Positions 34,200 through 45,430 of a DNA stretch of 64,000 bases are shown one piece after another (position 1 is the first letter of the stretch; the number at the start of each line of letters is the position of its first letter). A program made the translations under genes and the position numbers. Location: assembly GCA_949358305.1 (NCBI GenBank), contig OX442314.1, forward strand, positions 40,246,581 through 40,310,580, written 5' to 3'. Origin of the DNA: Strigamia acuminata. Lineage: Eukaryota > Arthropoda > Chilopoda > Geophilomorpha > Linotaeniidae. The notes under the pieces were generated by a model that was given only the letters and a program-made list of their open reading frames with translations, did not search any database and was not told where the DNA came from.

Positions 34200-35298
34200 T
34201 TATTTCACATCGACATGGCAACTCAGAAAAAGTACACATGAGTGAAGAAAATCATGAAAGTAAGCCCGAATCCGTTGTTTGAGAGATGGGTGCAGGAGCG
34301 ATCTCGCCATCGACCACTTGTTGCCGAGCTTCCGGTGTTGGGGGGCCCAAGTCAGAAATCGCGGATCGATGTAGACAGCCTCGCCGCGACTGTTCAGGAA
34401 TACGCGACATCTTGGGCAGTGAGCCCAACAGCGCTTCTCGTTAGGCTTTAAGCCTTTAACGACGTGGGTCTCGACCTCCTTACGCCACGGTTCGGAGCGT
34501 GGACGAGTTTTGCAGCCTCGGCAGTTAGGACATCTCATCAGAGACGATCCTGCTGACGCTCCGCAACACCAACCGCTGCCGACGCAAAACGGACAAATGG
34601 TTTGCGTTGCTTGATCCGTAACGATGTTGTCATGTGGGATCCCCATCGCGATATCTTTCGCGCATTGTTCTCGGCGCAGGCGGGCCACTTGGTCTTTTTT
34701 CTTTGCTTTATAGGCAGCACGGTACTCGCAGTTGCGAGATGTCGCCTCAGAAAAACGCAATGCTCCGGCTGGGGGCTCCGTCCAACCAGACTCGGACGCT
34801 GAAGATTCAGCGCCTGCCGGAAGACGAATGACAGACGTCGATTCTCCCGAAGCTGTCGCTGCAGTTGACGAGTTAGCGACGGTCGGCGCTACATTCGCTA
34901 CTGGTGGCCGAAATTCCGGTGAATGGGGGGGCCAACGGCACGTTGATCACATTAGAAAGTGTGTTTTTCCGCCGCGGTACCCGGGTACTGGACTTCGAGC
35001 AAGGAGGTATAGATGGGGCTCTTCGGATCCAAATCGGGTTGGATCCGCGGCCCCACTCTCTCCCTCATATGTTGCTGCATATTCTCCACTATCGTCCTCG
35101 ACCTTTCCCATCGTTCCTCTAAGGTCCGGGAGTAACACGCGCGTCTTCGTGTAAATCTGCCTGGAACTGTAGCTTTGCTGCCATTAAATTGGCCGTGATG
35201 ACGGTGGCTAGTTCGGGCACTTGACTGGCCAGAATGGATGGCGACACCTCGTGAGCGTTCCCAGCTGGATCCATCAGCAGGTGGCAATTGGTGCACAT
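34200..35298 (-). pseudogene. Broken gene of the CxxC-zinc-finger ORF family
   Basis: Three consecutive minus-strand segments look coding but lie in different frames. The first runs from the ATG at 35298 to about 35120 (starting MCTNCHLLMDPAG), the second from about 35140 to 34952 (with RTLEERWERSRTIVENMQQH) and the third from about 34946 to 34200. The last holds the finger ICPFC-x17-CPNC, a further CPRC, and a charged helix (CEYRAAYKAKKKDQVARLRRE) reminiscent of the one in the gypsy third ORF. A 7-G run at 34925-34931 sits at the second frame change. GC content is much higher than in the flanks. The palindromic TATAAAAATA at 35318-35327 would be its TATA box. I read it as a decayed paralogue of the 25182 and 89 ORFs. 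Confidence 0.5.
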
Positions 35299-35784
35299 TT
35301 TATACTTTACCTTACGGTATTTTTATACCGTTACACGTTACTCGGAGGAATGTGCGTGCGCACAGCGTACGCATTAACGATGTGATTGGTGAATATGAGT
35401 CAAGAAAGAAAGTAATGAAAGGGGAGAAAAGACTTTATTGAGATAACAATGTAGGTTAAGACTTCTCTGCAAAAACTCCCAATATCTGTCATAAAAACAG
35501 AAATATCGTGACCGAAAATATACGAAAATACAAAAGCATACTGGTCCAGTGCATGATCACTGGCTCTACATAAAGTTCACATTAGTTAGTGAAACCTGGT
35601 CTCACCTGCTCTTGGCCAAGAGTGGCCTGGGTACATAAACTCACAAGCTCCGACCAGTCTTGATTGAACGCTATGCTACATAACTAAATAGCTGTGGAAA
35701 TCCATAGGAACATTATTCAACTCAAGTACATTCTCCAACGTTTAGTCGGACTCTACCCACTCAATGGCCCAGATTGGACTGTTG

Positions 35785-35830
35785 CCCCGGTTTGGGAGGG
35801 TATTTCACCTAAATTAGCTACAAACCGGGG
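35785..35830. other. Perfect 10-bp hairpin
   Basis: CCCCGGTTTG at 35785-35794 is exactly inverted as CAAACCGGGG at 35821-35830, with a 26-base loop. An AATAAAG on the minus strand near 35420 makes an LTR or terminator-like origin conceivable. In 35831-36580 a motif with TCGCGGAG(G/A)TGTTT(T/G)ACAGG is present twice (about 36063 and 36250). I see no reliable gene there. Confidence 0.35.
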
Positions 35831-36599
35831 ACTAGTTCATTAGAAATAAAAAAAAAATCATTTGGAACAGGAACTAAATTAAATTTAAGCATACACTTAT
35901 GAGTACTTATCACTGGTGATGAAAAACTTGCGCACAAAACACAAAACACTTATGATGAATGTTAGCAGTTTGTACCTAAGTAGCAAAGATGAATTTTTAC
36001 ACACAAAAATGATGAATTTGTAGACATTCCTTAGGAGAAACCGACAGCCTTAGCACTCGCTTTCGCGGAGGTGTTTTACAGGGCGCACTGCTCGGTTGGT
36101 CCTCTTGATTAGAGATGTCCAAACACAATTTCGGGGATGATTCCATATTTATTAACACAAAAACTAAATAGAGTCGCGCAAGCAGCGCAACCATGGACAC
36201 AGATCGCAAAAACTCGTCAGAAATGGAACACGAATCCCAACTCACGCTATCGCGGAGATGTTTGACAGGACACACGGTTCTAAAACTAACTTGCAGACGG
36301 GAATCCATATCGTAGGCTGCTGTTGTAGATTTCACGTTCGGGAATATTTACTCCTCAAGAATGCGGCGATGACGGGGGATACGAAAGTACTTAATCATAT
36401 TCCATGCAACCTCGACGACCACTCGTTGTATCATTCTAATTCTACAGATGGGGCAAGTTTCACTTTCACATCCCCATTGTAAAAAATTAACATGGAAAAT
36501 GGAAAATTACAAATGAGTGAACATGGAAAATTTAAAATTTAAAAATTGAGACAATTTTTTTTTTTTTTTTTTTTTTAAATTAATTAAATAAAATTGAAG

Positions 36600-37741
36600 T
36601 GACGAGTTGCCATCGCGGCCGCGAACAGAGTTGCCCGTCGCACCTCCTCGGCTGCTTCAGATGAGGCTACGGCGGCATCGACAGCCTCTTCAATGGCGGC
36701 CACGACGTTGGGGTCAGTGCCGTTGGCCGACGCGACGACCCCTGCCACCGCCGCCACCGACTCCCGTGTCGCTCTAATCGACTGCGACAGAGTCATGGCC
36801 GCTGCGGCAGCCGCCGTGGCCACCATGATCAAGGACAACGCCGGGTTCTCCACTTGGGCGGCGAACTCGACCGACCCGGTCGCGCGCGCAGGTATTGGTT
36901 GGAGTTTAATTCTACTACTTCATCTTTCTTCATATTAAACTGACAGATAACACAATCTTCACTTGAGTTTACCTCTAGTGTTTTTGGCTCCAATTATTGT
37001 GGTTGATGTGGAAGTGGAGGTGCTACCTGATGGGCTGGCAGCTGATGGACTTCCTCTTCATCATCTGATATATAAATAAGTTCTTCACGTTGCACAAACT
37101 GCTGCTGCTGTTGATTTCTCGTTGCTTTCTCGCTGGTGTCGTTTCGCGGTTGTACGTTTGGTTGTAAGCTTACGTTCGGCGGAGGCAGGTGGCACGGCGG
37201 AGGGGGTTGTACGTTCGGCCACGACGTGTTGTACGTGTTGTACGTTCCACAACGGTTGTGGTTGTACGTGTTGTACGTTCCACAACGGTTGTGGTTGTAC
37301 GTGTTGTACGTTCCACAACGGTTGTGGTTGTACGTGTTGTACGTTCCACAACGGTTGTGGTTGTACGTGTTGTACGTTCCACAACGGTTGTGGTTGTACG
37401 TGTTGTACGTTCCACAACGGTTGTGGTTGTACGTGTTGTACGTTCCACAACGGTTGTGGTTGTACGTTCCACGGCAACTGTTGTACATTCTACGGCAATT
37501 GTTGTACATTCCACCGCAACTGTTGTACGTTCCACGGCGGTTGGTGTACGTCTGTTTCAGTAACGCGTAGACGCTCTTGCACCATTGCCAACTGGTTTTG
37601 AGACATTTCCAGGTTTCTCTCTAATGTTGTGATGTACACATTTTGTTGTCCGGTTCCCATCACTTGCTCCAATCCAAAAGAAAAAACCTTAAAGGCGAAT
37701 ATCCCAAGTAATACCAATAACCCTATCAACACAATCCCCAA
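36600..37741 (-). pseudogene. RING-type gene relic with WNVQHVQPQPL repeats, fused to an Ala-rich tail
   Basis: The N-terminal part (TTLERNLEMSQNQLAMVQERLR) matches the RING gene copies at 40 and 49 kb. It then carries seven 33-bp repeats (WNVQHVQPQPL), a QQQQQ tract, the acidic EELIYISDDEEE segment, and the start of a RING (CVICQFNMKKDEVVELN). Lesions: a TAG in place of a repeat Trp codon near 37490, a frame change after the repeats, a TAA after PHQPQ (36994-36996), and loss of the RING's second half at about 36898. There the frame runs into an unrelated GC- and Ala-rich segment (36600-36890). A hydrophobic stretch near 37690-37740 could be a membrane segment or intron sequence. Confidence 0.6.
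37230..37460. repeat. 33-bp tandem repeat, seven near-identical copies
   Basis: The unit GTTGTACGTTCCACAACGGT plus 13 bases is repeated with almost no variation. Because 33 is a multiple of three, every frame on both strands is open through the array, which creates several spurious Cys- or Val-rich frames. Confidence 0.85.
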
Positions 37742-38508
37742 AATAGCCCACTACCAAATAACTACACGTGGAATTAAATTATAATCAATCAGAAAACAAT
37801 GTGGGTACAACCTGATTGCTGTAAACGGGTTGAGATGAGTTCTTCCCCTCAACACTATTTATCGTCACTCTCTGCTTGACGGAATGCGGATGCCTGGGAA
37901 GTGGAGGTGTCAGCTGGTGAAGTCACTGGACTCCGTGCAGTGCGTTACGAAGGCCAGGGTTTTTTCTAGCCACTGAGAGAGAAAATGTTCCTTAGTTCAC
38001 TTGATGATCAACACTTCTTCACTCCCTGCTCTCCTGCTAACGAGTGTCACTTCCTTAACCCTTGGTTTCCCACTTTACCTCGTTACAGCCAAATTTCTTT
38101 ATTCATGCATGTTCATAAATTTGCCTGAGGTCAACCTTGGAGAGCGGCACCCTCACTGGATTCCCACTCAAATGCAGTCAAATAGGGCCAATGAAGCTAT
38201 TACCACTCTATGCACAAACCCACAGACTAACAGGGGTCTTTTCCTTATTGAAAATGTTCCATTTTTCTGTCATCATAACACCAAATCTCTTGAACTGTAG
38301 CACCCTGAAATTGTAAGTAACAACACACCAAACACATTCATAAGTAATCACAATTCAAGTGTACTTTTTATTGTAATACGGAGTGATGTCACGGCAGGCT
38401 CACTCCTGGATGATGAGCCCAAGGACGCAAAATCAAATTCAGGTTCCTTACCCAAATGATTGGGCGCTATCTATTTAAACCAAATTCTCAAAGTGTTTTA
38501 ATATCGAG
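37742..38508. repeat. Fragment(s) of an interspersed repeat family
   Basis: Includes motifs shared with 44130-45430 and 52060-53060: CTCCTGCTAACGAGTG, TTTTTTCTAGCCACTGAGAG, and CAGGTTCCTTACCCAA-TGA-TTGGG (about 38433). No long ORF. The family may be LTR-like, since minus-strand AATAAAG motifs occur in the 44-kb and 52-kb copies, but I could not fix ends or target duplications. Confidence 0.35.
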
Positions 38509-38948
38509 AAATTTGGGCACAAATTCAGGAAACACTAAATCTGTCATGAACTGAAATGTTCTACCGTCTGTCGCTGGAGTGTTGTAAAATTATTTTAAGA
38601 TTATATCCTTTAATTCTGGGTTATAAATTTGCTACTCTAAACTTACATGGGCCATTACAGTGAGCAAAACACATGGTACACAACAACCAACATTGACAAA
38701 TTCGGGCACAAATTCAGGAAACACTAAATCTGCCATGAACTGAAATGTTCTACCGTCTGTCGCTGGAGTGTTGTAAAACTATTTTAAGATTATATCCTTT
38801 AATTCTGGGTTATAAATTTGCTACTCTAAACTTACATGGGCCATTACAGTGAGCAAAACACATGGTACACAACAACCAACATCGACAAATTCGGGCACAA
38901 ATTCAGGAAACACTAAATCTGCTATGAACTGAAATGTTCTACCGTCTG
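38509..38948. repeat. 189-bp tandem repeat, about 2.3 copies
   Basis: Units begin at 38509, 38698 and 38887 with AAATT(T/C)GGGCACAAATTCAGG. The third, partial unit supplies the last codons and stop of the two-exon gene next to it, so the repeat either captured or was generated from that gene's 3' end. Confidence 0.85.
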
Positions 38949-39622
38949 GCCGCCTTCATGGGCTCTACCCACTGGGTGGTGCAGGGGTCCCAGCATATAT
39001 GAGCTGTTTTTCACTGTCTCAACGGAAAGATTGCTTTGGTAGGGGTAGCCAATAATTACGGTGTCCTGTGGTGTCAGTCCTGGCTGGTCGTCGTAACGCT
39101 GGGCGAAAGCAATCGCCTCCCTTTCAAAGTCTTCGTCCCTCCAATCCGTACGTGGTAGATTTTCGGGCAATGCTGGGATTTTGACGAGTCTCACCTTGTT
39201 TTCTTGTCCCGCTGTTTCACCGAAGCGCACTGCCACTAGGGCAATGATCCGCTTCTCGTCGATTAGTGGCCGCACTGTGTGCGCTCGCCACCTGCAGGCC
39301 ACAGTCATTGCCTCGCGGCCCAGCCATTTCCCGAAGTTCTTTGGGCGAGTTCCTCTGGTGAAGTTGAAACCAAAGACATCTGATACACTGCGTCCACCAG
39401 AACACAAAAATTCGTCAGTCAAATTATCACAAGTCACACTCCAACAAGATGTCTGATGTCAACGGATTGTAAATTCCGATGTCGTGGAGAGATCTAAACA
39501 GTTACCTGAGGTTGCTCCGGTTTGTCCCAATTCTCGTCCTCCGCTTCAATCACTAGCCCTTCGCTCTCGTCTTTGGAGGACGACGCGTCGGGATCTATCT
39601 TCGGATTGCGTCGATCAGCCAT
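38922..39622 (-). CDS. Two-exon orphan gene, 215 residues
   Basis: Exon 1 (39622-39506) starts with an ATG and encodes 39 residues (MADRRNPKIDPDASSS..., acidic). CAG followed by GTAACT forms a good donor, and the acceptor ATCAG at 39453-39457 gives a 53-nt intron. Exon 2 (39452-38922) continues in phase 0 and encodes 176 residues with a mixed, globular-looking composition (GKWLGREAMTVACRWRAHTVR, RIIALVAVRFGETAG, DTVIIGYPYQ). I do not recognise the family. The clean phase and absence of lesions in 215 codons suggest a functional gene. The stop lies inside the 189-bp repeat. Exon 1 begins about 155 bases from the 3' edge of the duplicated RING segment. Confidence 0.6.
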
Positions 39623-39777
39623 AGAAAACTCAGATTGTTCGTAACAAAAAGAAGAGGTTTTTGGCTTTCAAGGAGAAAGTAAAAACGCGTGCTTCGTCTC
39701 GAGAAAACAATCGGAAACGGAACTGGTCGGCGCGGAGAATTATGGGTCACGAACGAGTCTCGTACGGTACGAGATCC

Positions 39778-40423
39778 GTTCTCACAACCCCATTGCAAAA
39801 AACACTGATAGTGGAAGGAGTCTCTACAGTTTAGTTTCACTACAACTTCATTTTTTTTTCATGTTATACTGGCAGATGACACAATCTTCAGTAGAATCGA
39901 CCTCTAGTGTTTTTGGGTCTAACTCTTGAGGTTGATGTGGAAGTGGAGGTGGTACCTGATGTACCGGCAGCTGATGGTCTTCCTCTTCATCTTCTGATGT
40001 GTAAATAACTTCTTCCGGTTGCACAAACTGTTGCTGTTGTTGATTTGCTAATGCTGTTTCTGCAATCCGGAGTCGCTCCTGCACCATGGCTAAATGGTTT
40101 TGAGAGAATTCCAAGTCTCTCTAATGATGTTATCTGTGCAGTTTGTTGGGCAAGTCGTTCTAGCACATGGCCATACACAAACTGGATTTCCCTGTCACTT
40201 GGCTGTCGGTGCATCCACTGGTGTGGTGCAAGTGGCGGCAGGTGATTCTGTGGTGGTGGTGGTGTCCTCTGTGCTCTGTTCTGTTGAAAATAGCCTGCAT
40301 TTCATCAAAAACATTTCTGTGTGCTCTGTTTGCCATGTTTTCTTTTGATTGAATTGAATTTGAAAAATACAGTTGTTGATTTTTGGCTCTTGACTGTTTT
40401 CTCTTCCTGCTTTTCTTTGACAT
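39778..40423 (-). pseudogene. RING-finger gene copy A, frameshifted
   Basis: The ATG at 40423 starts a basic N-terminus (MSKKSRKRKQSRAK) and a helix (NVFDEMQAIFNR). The frame then changes at a CCACCACC run near 40250, again where two bases are missing in the LER/LEFSQNHLAMVQERLR coiled coil, and again at a nine-A run inside the RING (MKK). The RING start CVICQYN and the SFHYQCFLQW part are in different frames. Here the third zinc-ligand position is Cys (KLNC) but the next one, normally His, is Asp (RDSFHY). After CENG the homology ends. If functional, it would have been an E3 ligase-like protein. Confidence 0.65.
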
Positions 40424-41041
40424 TTTTTTTCATTGGGTGTTCACTTTAATGTGACATCCTACTTTGATGTAACATTTAAAACACGTAAACCAAAACAAAC
40501 AAAAACAAACTACGTTTTGTGAAAAGGCTTCTTCAAATAATGAATCTTTGAATTTTCTGTTAAAAATAGTTTAAAACTTTTAACTATTCGTTGTTTTTGT
40601 GGCATTGAAATACTCTGAAGACGCTGTCCTCATCCCGGGTATTTATGCAGTTGTTTAGGGATTCCTCACAAGTCACAAGTGAGGAACAGTAGGTACGATA
40701 AACGGGACGTTGCATTTTGCTTTCCAAAAAAAAATTATGCATAATTCAAAAGAATAATTTAAAAAAGTTACTTACCCAAGCATATTGACACCTGAAGGTG
40801 TTTCGTATTTGTAATCGTTGTTCACGAGTCAGGGGGGAATTCTAATTTTTCAGCTGTTTCTTTTGCCACATATTCTATGGCGGTTAACTTTGACTTCATT
40901 TTGGCATTTATCCTTTGTTTCAAATTCTTTGGCATTTATCGTAAACACTGAAGAAAATGTGGGGACCTTTCTATCAAAAACTGAACTTTATACGAAACTC
41001 TTCAGTTGCATTATCGAGCATAGACTTGCCTAGTTTAACAC

Positions 41042-41158
41042 ACATTTCACAATGGTTGCAGCATTTCACAATGGTTGCAGCATTTCACAATGGTTGCAGC
41101 ATTTTACAATGGTTGCAGCATTTCACAATGGTTGCAGCATTTCACAATGGTTGCAGCA
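41042..41158. repeat. 19-bp minisatellite, six copies
   Basis: CATTTCACAATGGTTGCAG repeated six times with one substitution. The other copy of the duplication has a single unit at about 50411, so the array expanded or contracted after duplication. Confidence 0.85.
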
Positions 41159-41327
41159 TTAAATTCACCATTTTATTTAATCTACAGAATGTTGCTCATA
41201 TTCTGCACGTGTGAAGTTTCCGGTCTTCTCTTCCTGTGCGTCTGTCTTGATTTTAGCTTTACGATGGACACATGAGCTGCTTCAAGTTACTTCTTGTCTT
41301 TCTTGTCGGATGAAAGACACACGTCGA

Positions 41328-41660
41328 TTAAAATGTTTGATTCTTCCGTGGTAGGTGGGATCTTTTGTCAACGCAATAGCAGGCTGGTCGTTGAGGTTCT
41401 CGGATGTTTAAATCTTCCATGAAATTCTTTATCCACCTAACCTCCTTTCCAAGTTCAACCATAGCTGAAAACTCAGCTTCGCAGGTCGACATACACACGA
41501 GCTTCAATTTCTTGGTTTGCCAAGTGATGGCAGTGCCGCCCATCATAGTCACAAAGCCGGCGAATGATTTGGCGTCAAGGCTACAAGAGTTCCACGATGA
41601 ATCCGTGTATCCAACCAAATCATCCTCGTCATTCTTGTAAAGACTGTTGTTAGGTCCCAC
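41328..41660 (-). pseudogene. copia RNase H fragment
   Basis: GYTDSSWNSC, SFAGFVTM and CEAEFSAMVELGKEVRWIKNF are nearly the same as the RNase H of the element at 11590, but only about 100 residues remain and the frame decays after EPQRP. From 41661 to 42434 I see no gene. Confidence 0.8.
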
Positions 41661-42434
41661 TTAATTTGTGAAGTTCCAAATGGATGGACCCTGGAAATAG
41701 CTATGAGAAAAGCTAAACAGACATTGAATATTATTTCTAAAGTGGTAGAGCCTTCTACTGAACTTGCAGGTTCAGCATTGGGAAATATCCAAATTACTTA
41801 GAAATAACTTACTGCTCGAAATAAGTTAAAGACAGCTACAGACAAGGCCCTAGCATTGGCTTCAGCACTGTACTTCATCACTTGGGGTGAAGACATGGAA
41901 TTCACAATTATGTCCAATGCAACATTATTTGAGTCATCCCAAGTGTCCCATGTTTTCTCAACTGCATCAAAATTGGCTTGACCTTGTACTCCACGTGGTA
42001 GCTTATCATCTGTGATCAGTTTTCCACAATTTTTGGCTTTTTAACATTGAAGTTACTCTTCTTGACCACAATAGATAATTCTTATCTGTTCATAGTTCAA
42101 TGTTTCCTAGTATTAGCAGGTATTTTCTGTACTTTAACAACACACATCATCAACTTTGACAATTCCTTGCTCGATGCGCTCCTATAGAAACTTTTATTAG
42201 GAGACTCGTTAATATATTTTCGCCATGTAGTTGCGTCAGTAGCGGTGCGTTGTGGTTGTGGGTCACCTATGAATGACGCTACCACAGGGGGCGTCTTCCC
42301 TACCTGAGCAAACAAAGAAAAAAATAAAACATCAAATTTTTTTTTTTTACTTTTATTTTATCTTTACTTTAGCAATGTGTATTTTTATAGTTGCAGCTAA
42401 CTTTTCAAAAACATTATCAGATATTTACTTTAAT

Positions 42435-42590
42435 TGATTTTGCTGAAATTTTACCATTTTTCACTTGATTTTGCTGAAATTTTACCATTTTTCACTTGAT
42501 TTTGCTGAAATTTTACCATTTTTTAATTGATTTTGCTGAGATTTTACCATTTTTTAATTGATTTTGATAAAATTTTACCATTTTCCAATT
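42435..42590. repeat. 31-bp tandem repeat, five copies
   Basis: GATTTTGCTGAAATTTTACC plus 11 bases, imperfect in the last copies. AT-rich, non-coding. Confidence 0.75.
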
Positions 42591-42858
42591 GGAAAATCTC
42601 GACAGGTATACTTAAACAACTTACTCAAACTTTGGCGATATCTTGCCCGATGTGTTCCTTTTTTCTCACCCAATAATTCTTCCAATAAGGGTACATTGTG
42701 GCTGTGGGTTGTCTCGAAGTAACGCTATCACAAAGCAGTTTATTTCATCACTCGATCACCAGATCGAATAGTGAAAATTGAAAAATGAAAAATGAAAACA
42801 TTTGCAAGAAAAATGAAAACTAGGTTTCCTTGTTTAACTTGTTTTGAACGAAAACAAA

Positions 42859-43437
42859 CTACTTCTTAGTGCTTGGACATTTGTGTATAATCAGACAGAA
42901 AAGAACACTTGTTTTATTTTTATAACTAGGTAATTTAATTAGATCCAAATACCTCCAAAAAACTACAGGCGCACTCTTAAGTAACTCTGAATAAACCTGA
43001 TATTTCTTATTCATCAATATTTTATGATTGGCAATCACAGTCGGGATCCTGTTCAATTGTTTTTCTTTCATTGCTGCCAAATATCCCACTTTTGTATAAC
43101 ACCTCAAGTTTCTATCTTGAGTGAGGCATTTGTACATGTGACTATTAAAAATGAAGTTACTGTCTAAGGGGTGAGTGGCCTGTATGTCACCCAAACTTCC
43201 CGCCAGAGGGCGCCCAACTGGTGCTGCCCTCTCCAAATGAGCCTCCCACGGTTCGAGATAATGTTGTACCAAATCTCGATTAATAATAGGAACCACTTGG
43301 TCTAGATTTCCCAAAATTTCAAGTTCAATTCCATGAGCCGGCCTAACCTTGCTTCTCGTATGTATTTCAGTCGAATTTGCATCTTCCCCGACCAGAACCC
43401 GCAAATGAGGTTCACATTCACAGTCCACGAGAAACGG
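42859..43437 (-). CDS. Unknown 190-residue ORF, probably a 3' exon
   Basis: An uninterrupted frame with convincing composition (TPFLVDCECEPHLRVLVGED, GIELEILGNLDQVVPIINRDLV) ends in a basic Lys-rich tail. No ATG fits the start; upstream frames close near 43440, so an earlier exon is likely. I do not recognise the fold. Captured transposon sequence or a host gene are both possible. Confidence 0.35.
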   Translation of the reverse strand, partial: PFLVDCECEPHLRVLVGEDANSTEIHTRSKVRPAHGIELEILGNLDQVVPIINRDLVQHYLEPWEAHLERAAPVGRPLAGSLGDIQATHPLDSNFIFNSHMYKCLTQDRNLRCYTKVGYLAAMKEKQLNRIPTVIANHKILMNKKYQVYSELLKSAPVVFWRYLDLIKLPSYKNKTSVLFCLIIHKCPSTKK

Positions 43438-43854
43438 TGTAAAAGATTAGCTACAAACATGGCTAGTATTCTAGACACCATGCAAATAGGTTTTTACCTT
43501 GGTGGGAGTTTCTCCGAGCGAGTCCAGGTTTTTTCCAGGTTTTTCTGAGTTTTCCCTAGTTCTTTGTCGACTGCGTCCTGTGAGGTTTGAAAAGACTTGT
43601 TTGGAGCGTGGCAAAAGTTAAACTGAATCTTTATTTACACTTTCAAGTCTACAAAATGAAATCTTTCTGGTTTATGTATTGACATCTGGATGGCTGTCCA
43701 GTGTCAGTCATCGTGTGTTGTCAAATCGTCTCCCCACAAGGTTGGGCGTCATGGTGGCGCCCTGAGTGTGGTCAACTCGTCTCTCACATCGTCTAAATTT
43801 GTTCTAATGTCTCCATGATTGTTAGCCATGCTCCAAGTGTTTACATGCCAAGCT
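43438..43854. other. Spacer with repeat-like sequence
   Basis: No gene visible. GAATCTTTATTT near 43626 (minus-strand AATAAAG) resembles the LTR-like family of 44 and 52 kb. Confidence 0.3.
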
Positions 43855-44088
43855 TTATTCCTTTCTAACCATCTTCAACAAAAAATTCCCAGTTGTTCGT
43901 GAGTTTACAATCTCACTCATTAAGTCCGCTTTAAATATCACCATGGTTGAAATTCTTTCATTGTCCAGCATTTGAAATAAACATATTGCACATTCCACTT
44001 CGAATGGATGAGGAAGAATGTTATTAACAAAGTGTAGTTCTACTGGTTCTGCTGAATGATTTACCTCAACAAGCTGTTCCTGTGTCAT
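43855..44088 (-). pseudogene. Start of a RING finger, probable second half of a split gene
   Basis: The frame reads ELHFVNNILPHPFEVECAIC followed by LFQM, the first half of a RING, but the remaining zinc ligands are missing. The same-strand coiled-coil ORF at 45402-45866 may be its N-terminal part, separated by a repeat insertion at about 44130-45430. Confidence 0.4.
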
Positions 44089-44129
44089 AATATGTAAATT
44101 AATAACAAGTAATTAATTACTGACTTTAT

Positions 44130-45430
44130 TTTTCCCCTTCAGGTTCCTTACCCAATTGAGTTGGGTGATTTTCTAGTATTCTTAGCGCACGGAGGTGTGT
44201 GTACCATAAAAACACCTTTATTAAATTCCCACAACAAAGCCCCCAAAAGATACAGTAGTGAAAACAACGTTCAGACTCACTTAGAGTCTGCTCAAAATTA
44301 CCTTCCACCACTCAATAATATCCCCCAAAATGCCACATAACAATATCCCCTAAAATATCCAAAGGAAAACCAACCACCAACTTAGAAAGAAATAATAACT
44401 TGAAAGAATATAAAATGTTGTCAAATAGATGTTTGTTTACAACCTGTTACTGCCTGGGTAATTGAAGTGGTATTCTCTCTCTCTCTCTCTCTTCTCCGTG
44501 GAGGTGGTGTTGGTCTGGGGGCCCTGTCAAAGGCTTCCGTCTCGGTGGATGATGGAGTGGCACCTGGCTGTGAAGTAAGGGGCTGTGTCGGCATTCAACT
44601 TCTCTCGGGTCGATCCCCTCTCTGGCCGGGCGTAATTAATAGGGTGATGTTCTCACTCGTGTGTGCCTGTTTTCAGTTGTCGGTAGTTTCTCCTTTTCTT
44701 AGCGATAATAGTCAAATAGTCCTTAGCACAAAACTGGCAGCAGCTGGTTGACAACCTACACACTTGGCTAGTCTGGTACACGAGTGCTCTCTAAGTCTGT
44801 TTCACCCACCTCGTCAGCTCGGTGCACGCCTTCTCCAACATCAACCCTTCATAAAAGTTCAAAGACCCTCATCTTTGTGACCTTCTTCTCGTGAATATTC
44901 CCTTCCGGGTGTACTTGAATCATTATCCTCACATCCTCCTTGTGACAGGTTTTTTATCATCCATTGTCTTTTCTCTCTTATTCAAATCATTCAAGAGACT
45001 TAATACAATTAGAACACCTCACATTTCTCTGAAATCAAAACATATGTTTACTTTGGAAAGAAGAAATGAAATGATACCACAACCAAATCCAATCCTCCAC
45101 CAATCCTTCTAATACTCTAATTACCCACTCCCATTTCTCAAACTTAGCCTTGTCACTCTAAGTCTATTTGAGTCACGTCCTCTTCTCTCTCCCCTCTCTA
45201 ACATGCCTCAGGGCTGCCTAACATTCCTCACCCCTAGACTGTTTCTTAACTCTATTTTCCCAGTGACCACTTTTTACCTAGGGTTTATTTATCTTACTTT
45301 TTAACTCCTAACCATTTCCTTTATAAAGTTTATTATCCACAACTAATTTGAATTTATTACTCCTTTCCTTACATAATCTTTTACTAATAACTACTTTAAC
45401 TCTATTTTCTTTTTCTATGTAACCCTTTCC
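44130..45430. repeat. Interspersed repeat, possibly inserted into the RING gene
   Basis: Starts near CAGGTTCCTTACCCAATTGAG and contains CCTTTATT (minus-strand AATAAAG), a (CT)n microsatellite at about 44471-44491 and a GC-richer block 44500-44860. No long ORF. Motifs recur at 37742-38508 and 52060-53060. Its ends are not defined. Confidence 0.35.

Larger units (their letters stand above)
39778..41216. repeat. Segmental duplication, copy A
   Basis: About 1.44 kb that is about 95% identical to 49144-50498, from GTTCTCACAACCCC to CACGTGTGAAG. It contains the RING pseudogene, its presumed upstream region and, in this copy only, six 19-bp repeats. Both ends of the homology are sharp. Confidence 0.85.

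Noticed and set aside
34732-35154. Plus-strand 140-codon frame over the broken finger gene
   Set aside because: No motif. The minus strand contains the Cys4 finger and charged helices.
36584-36853. Ala-rich 90-codon gene
   Set aside because: GC-rich low-complexity frame open on both strands, with no start of its own and a junction with the broken RING gene. Treated as a fused segment.
37085-37601. Several long overlapping Cys-, Val- or Thr-rich frames on both strands
   Set aside because: They are by-products of a 33-bp repeat, which leaves every frame open. Only the minus-strand WNVQHVQPQPL frame connects to gene-like sequence.
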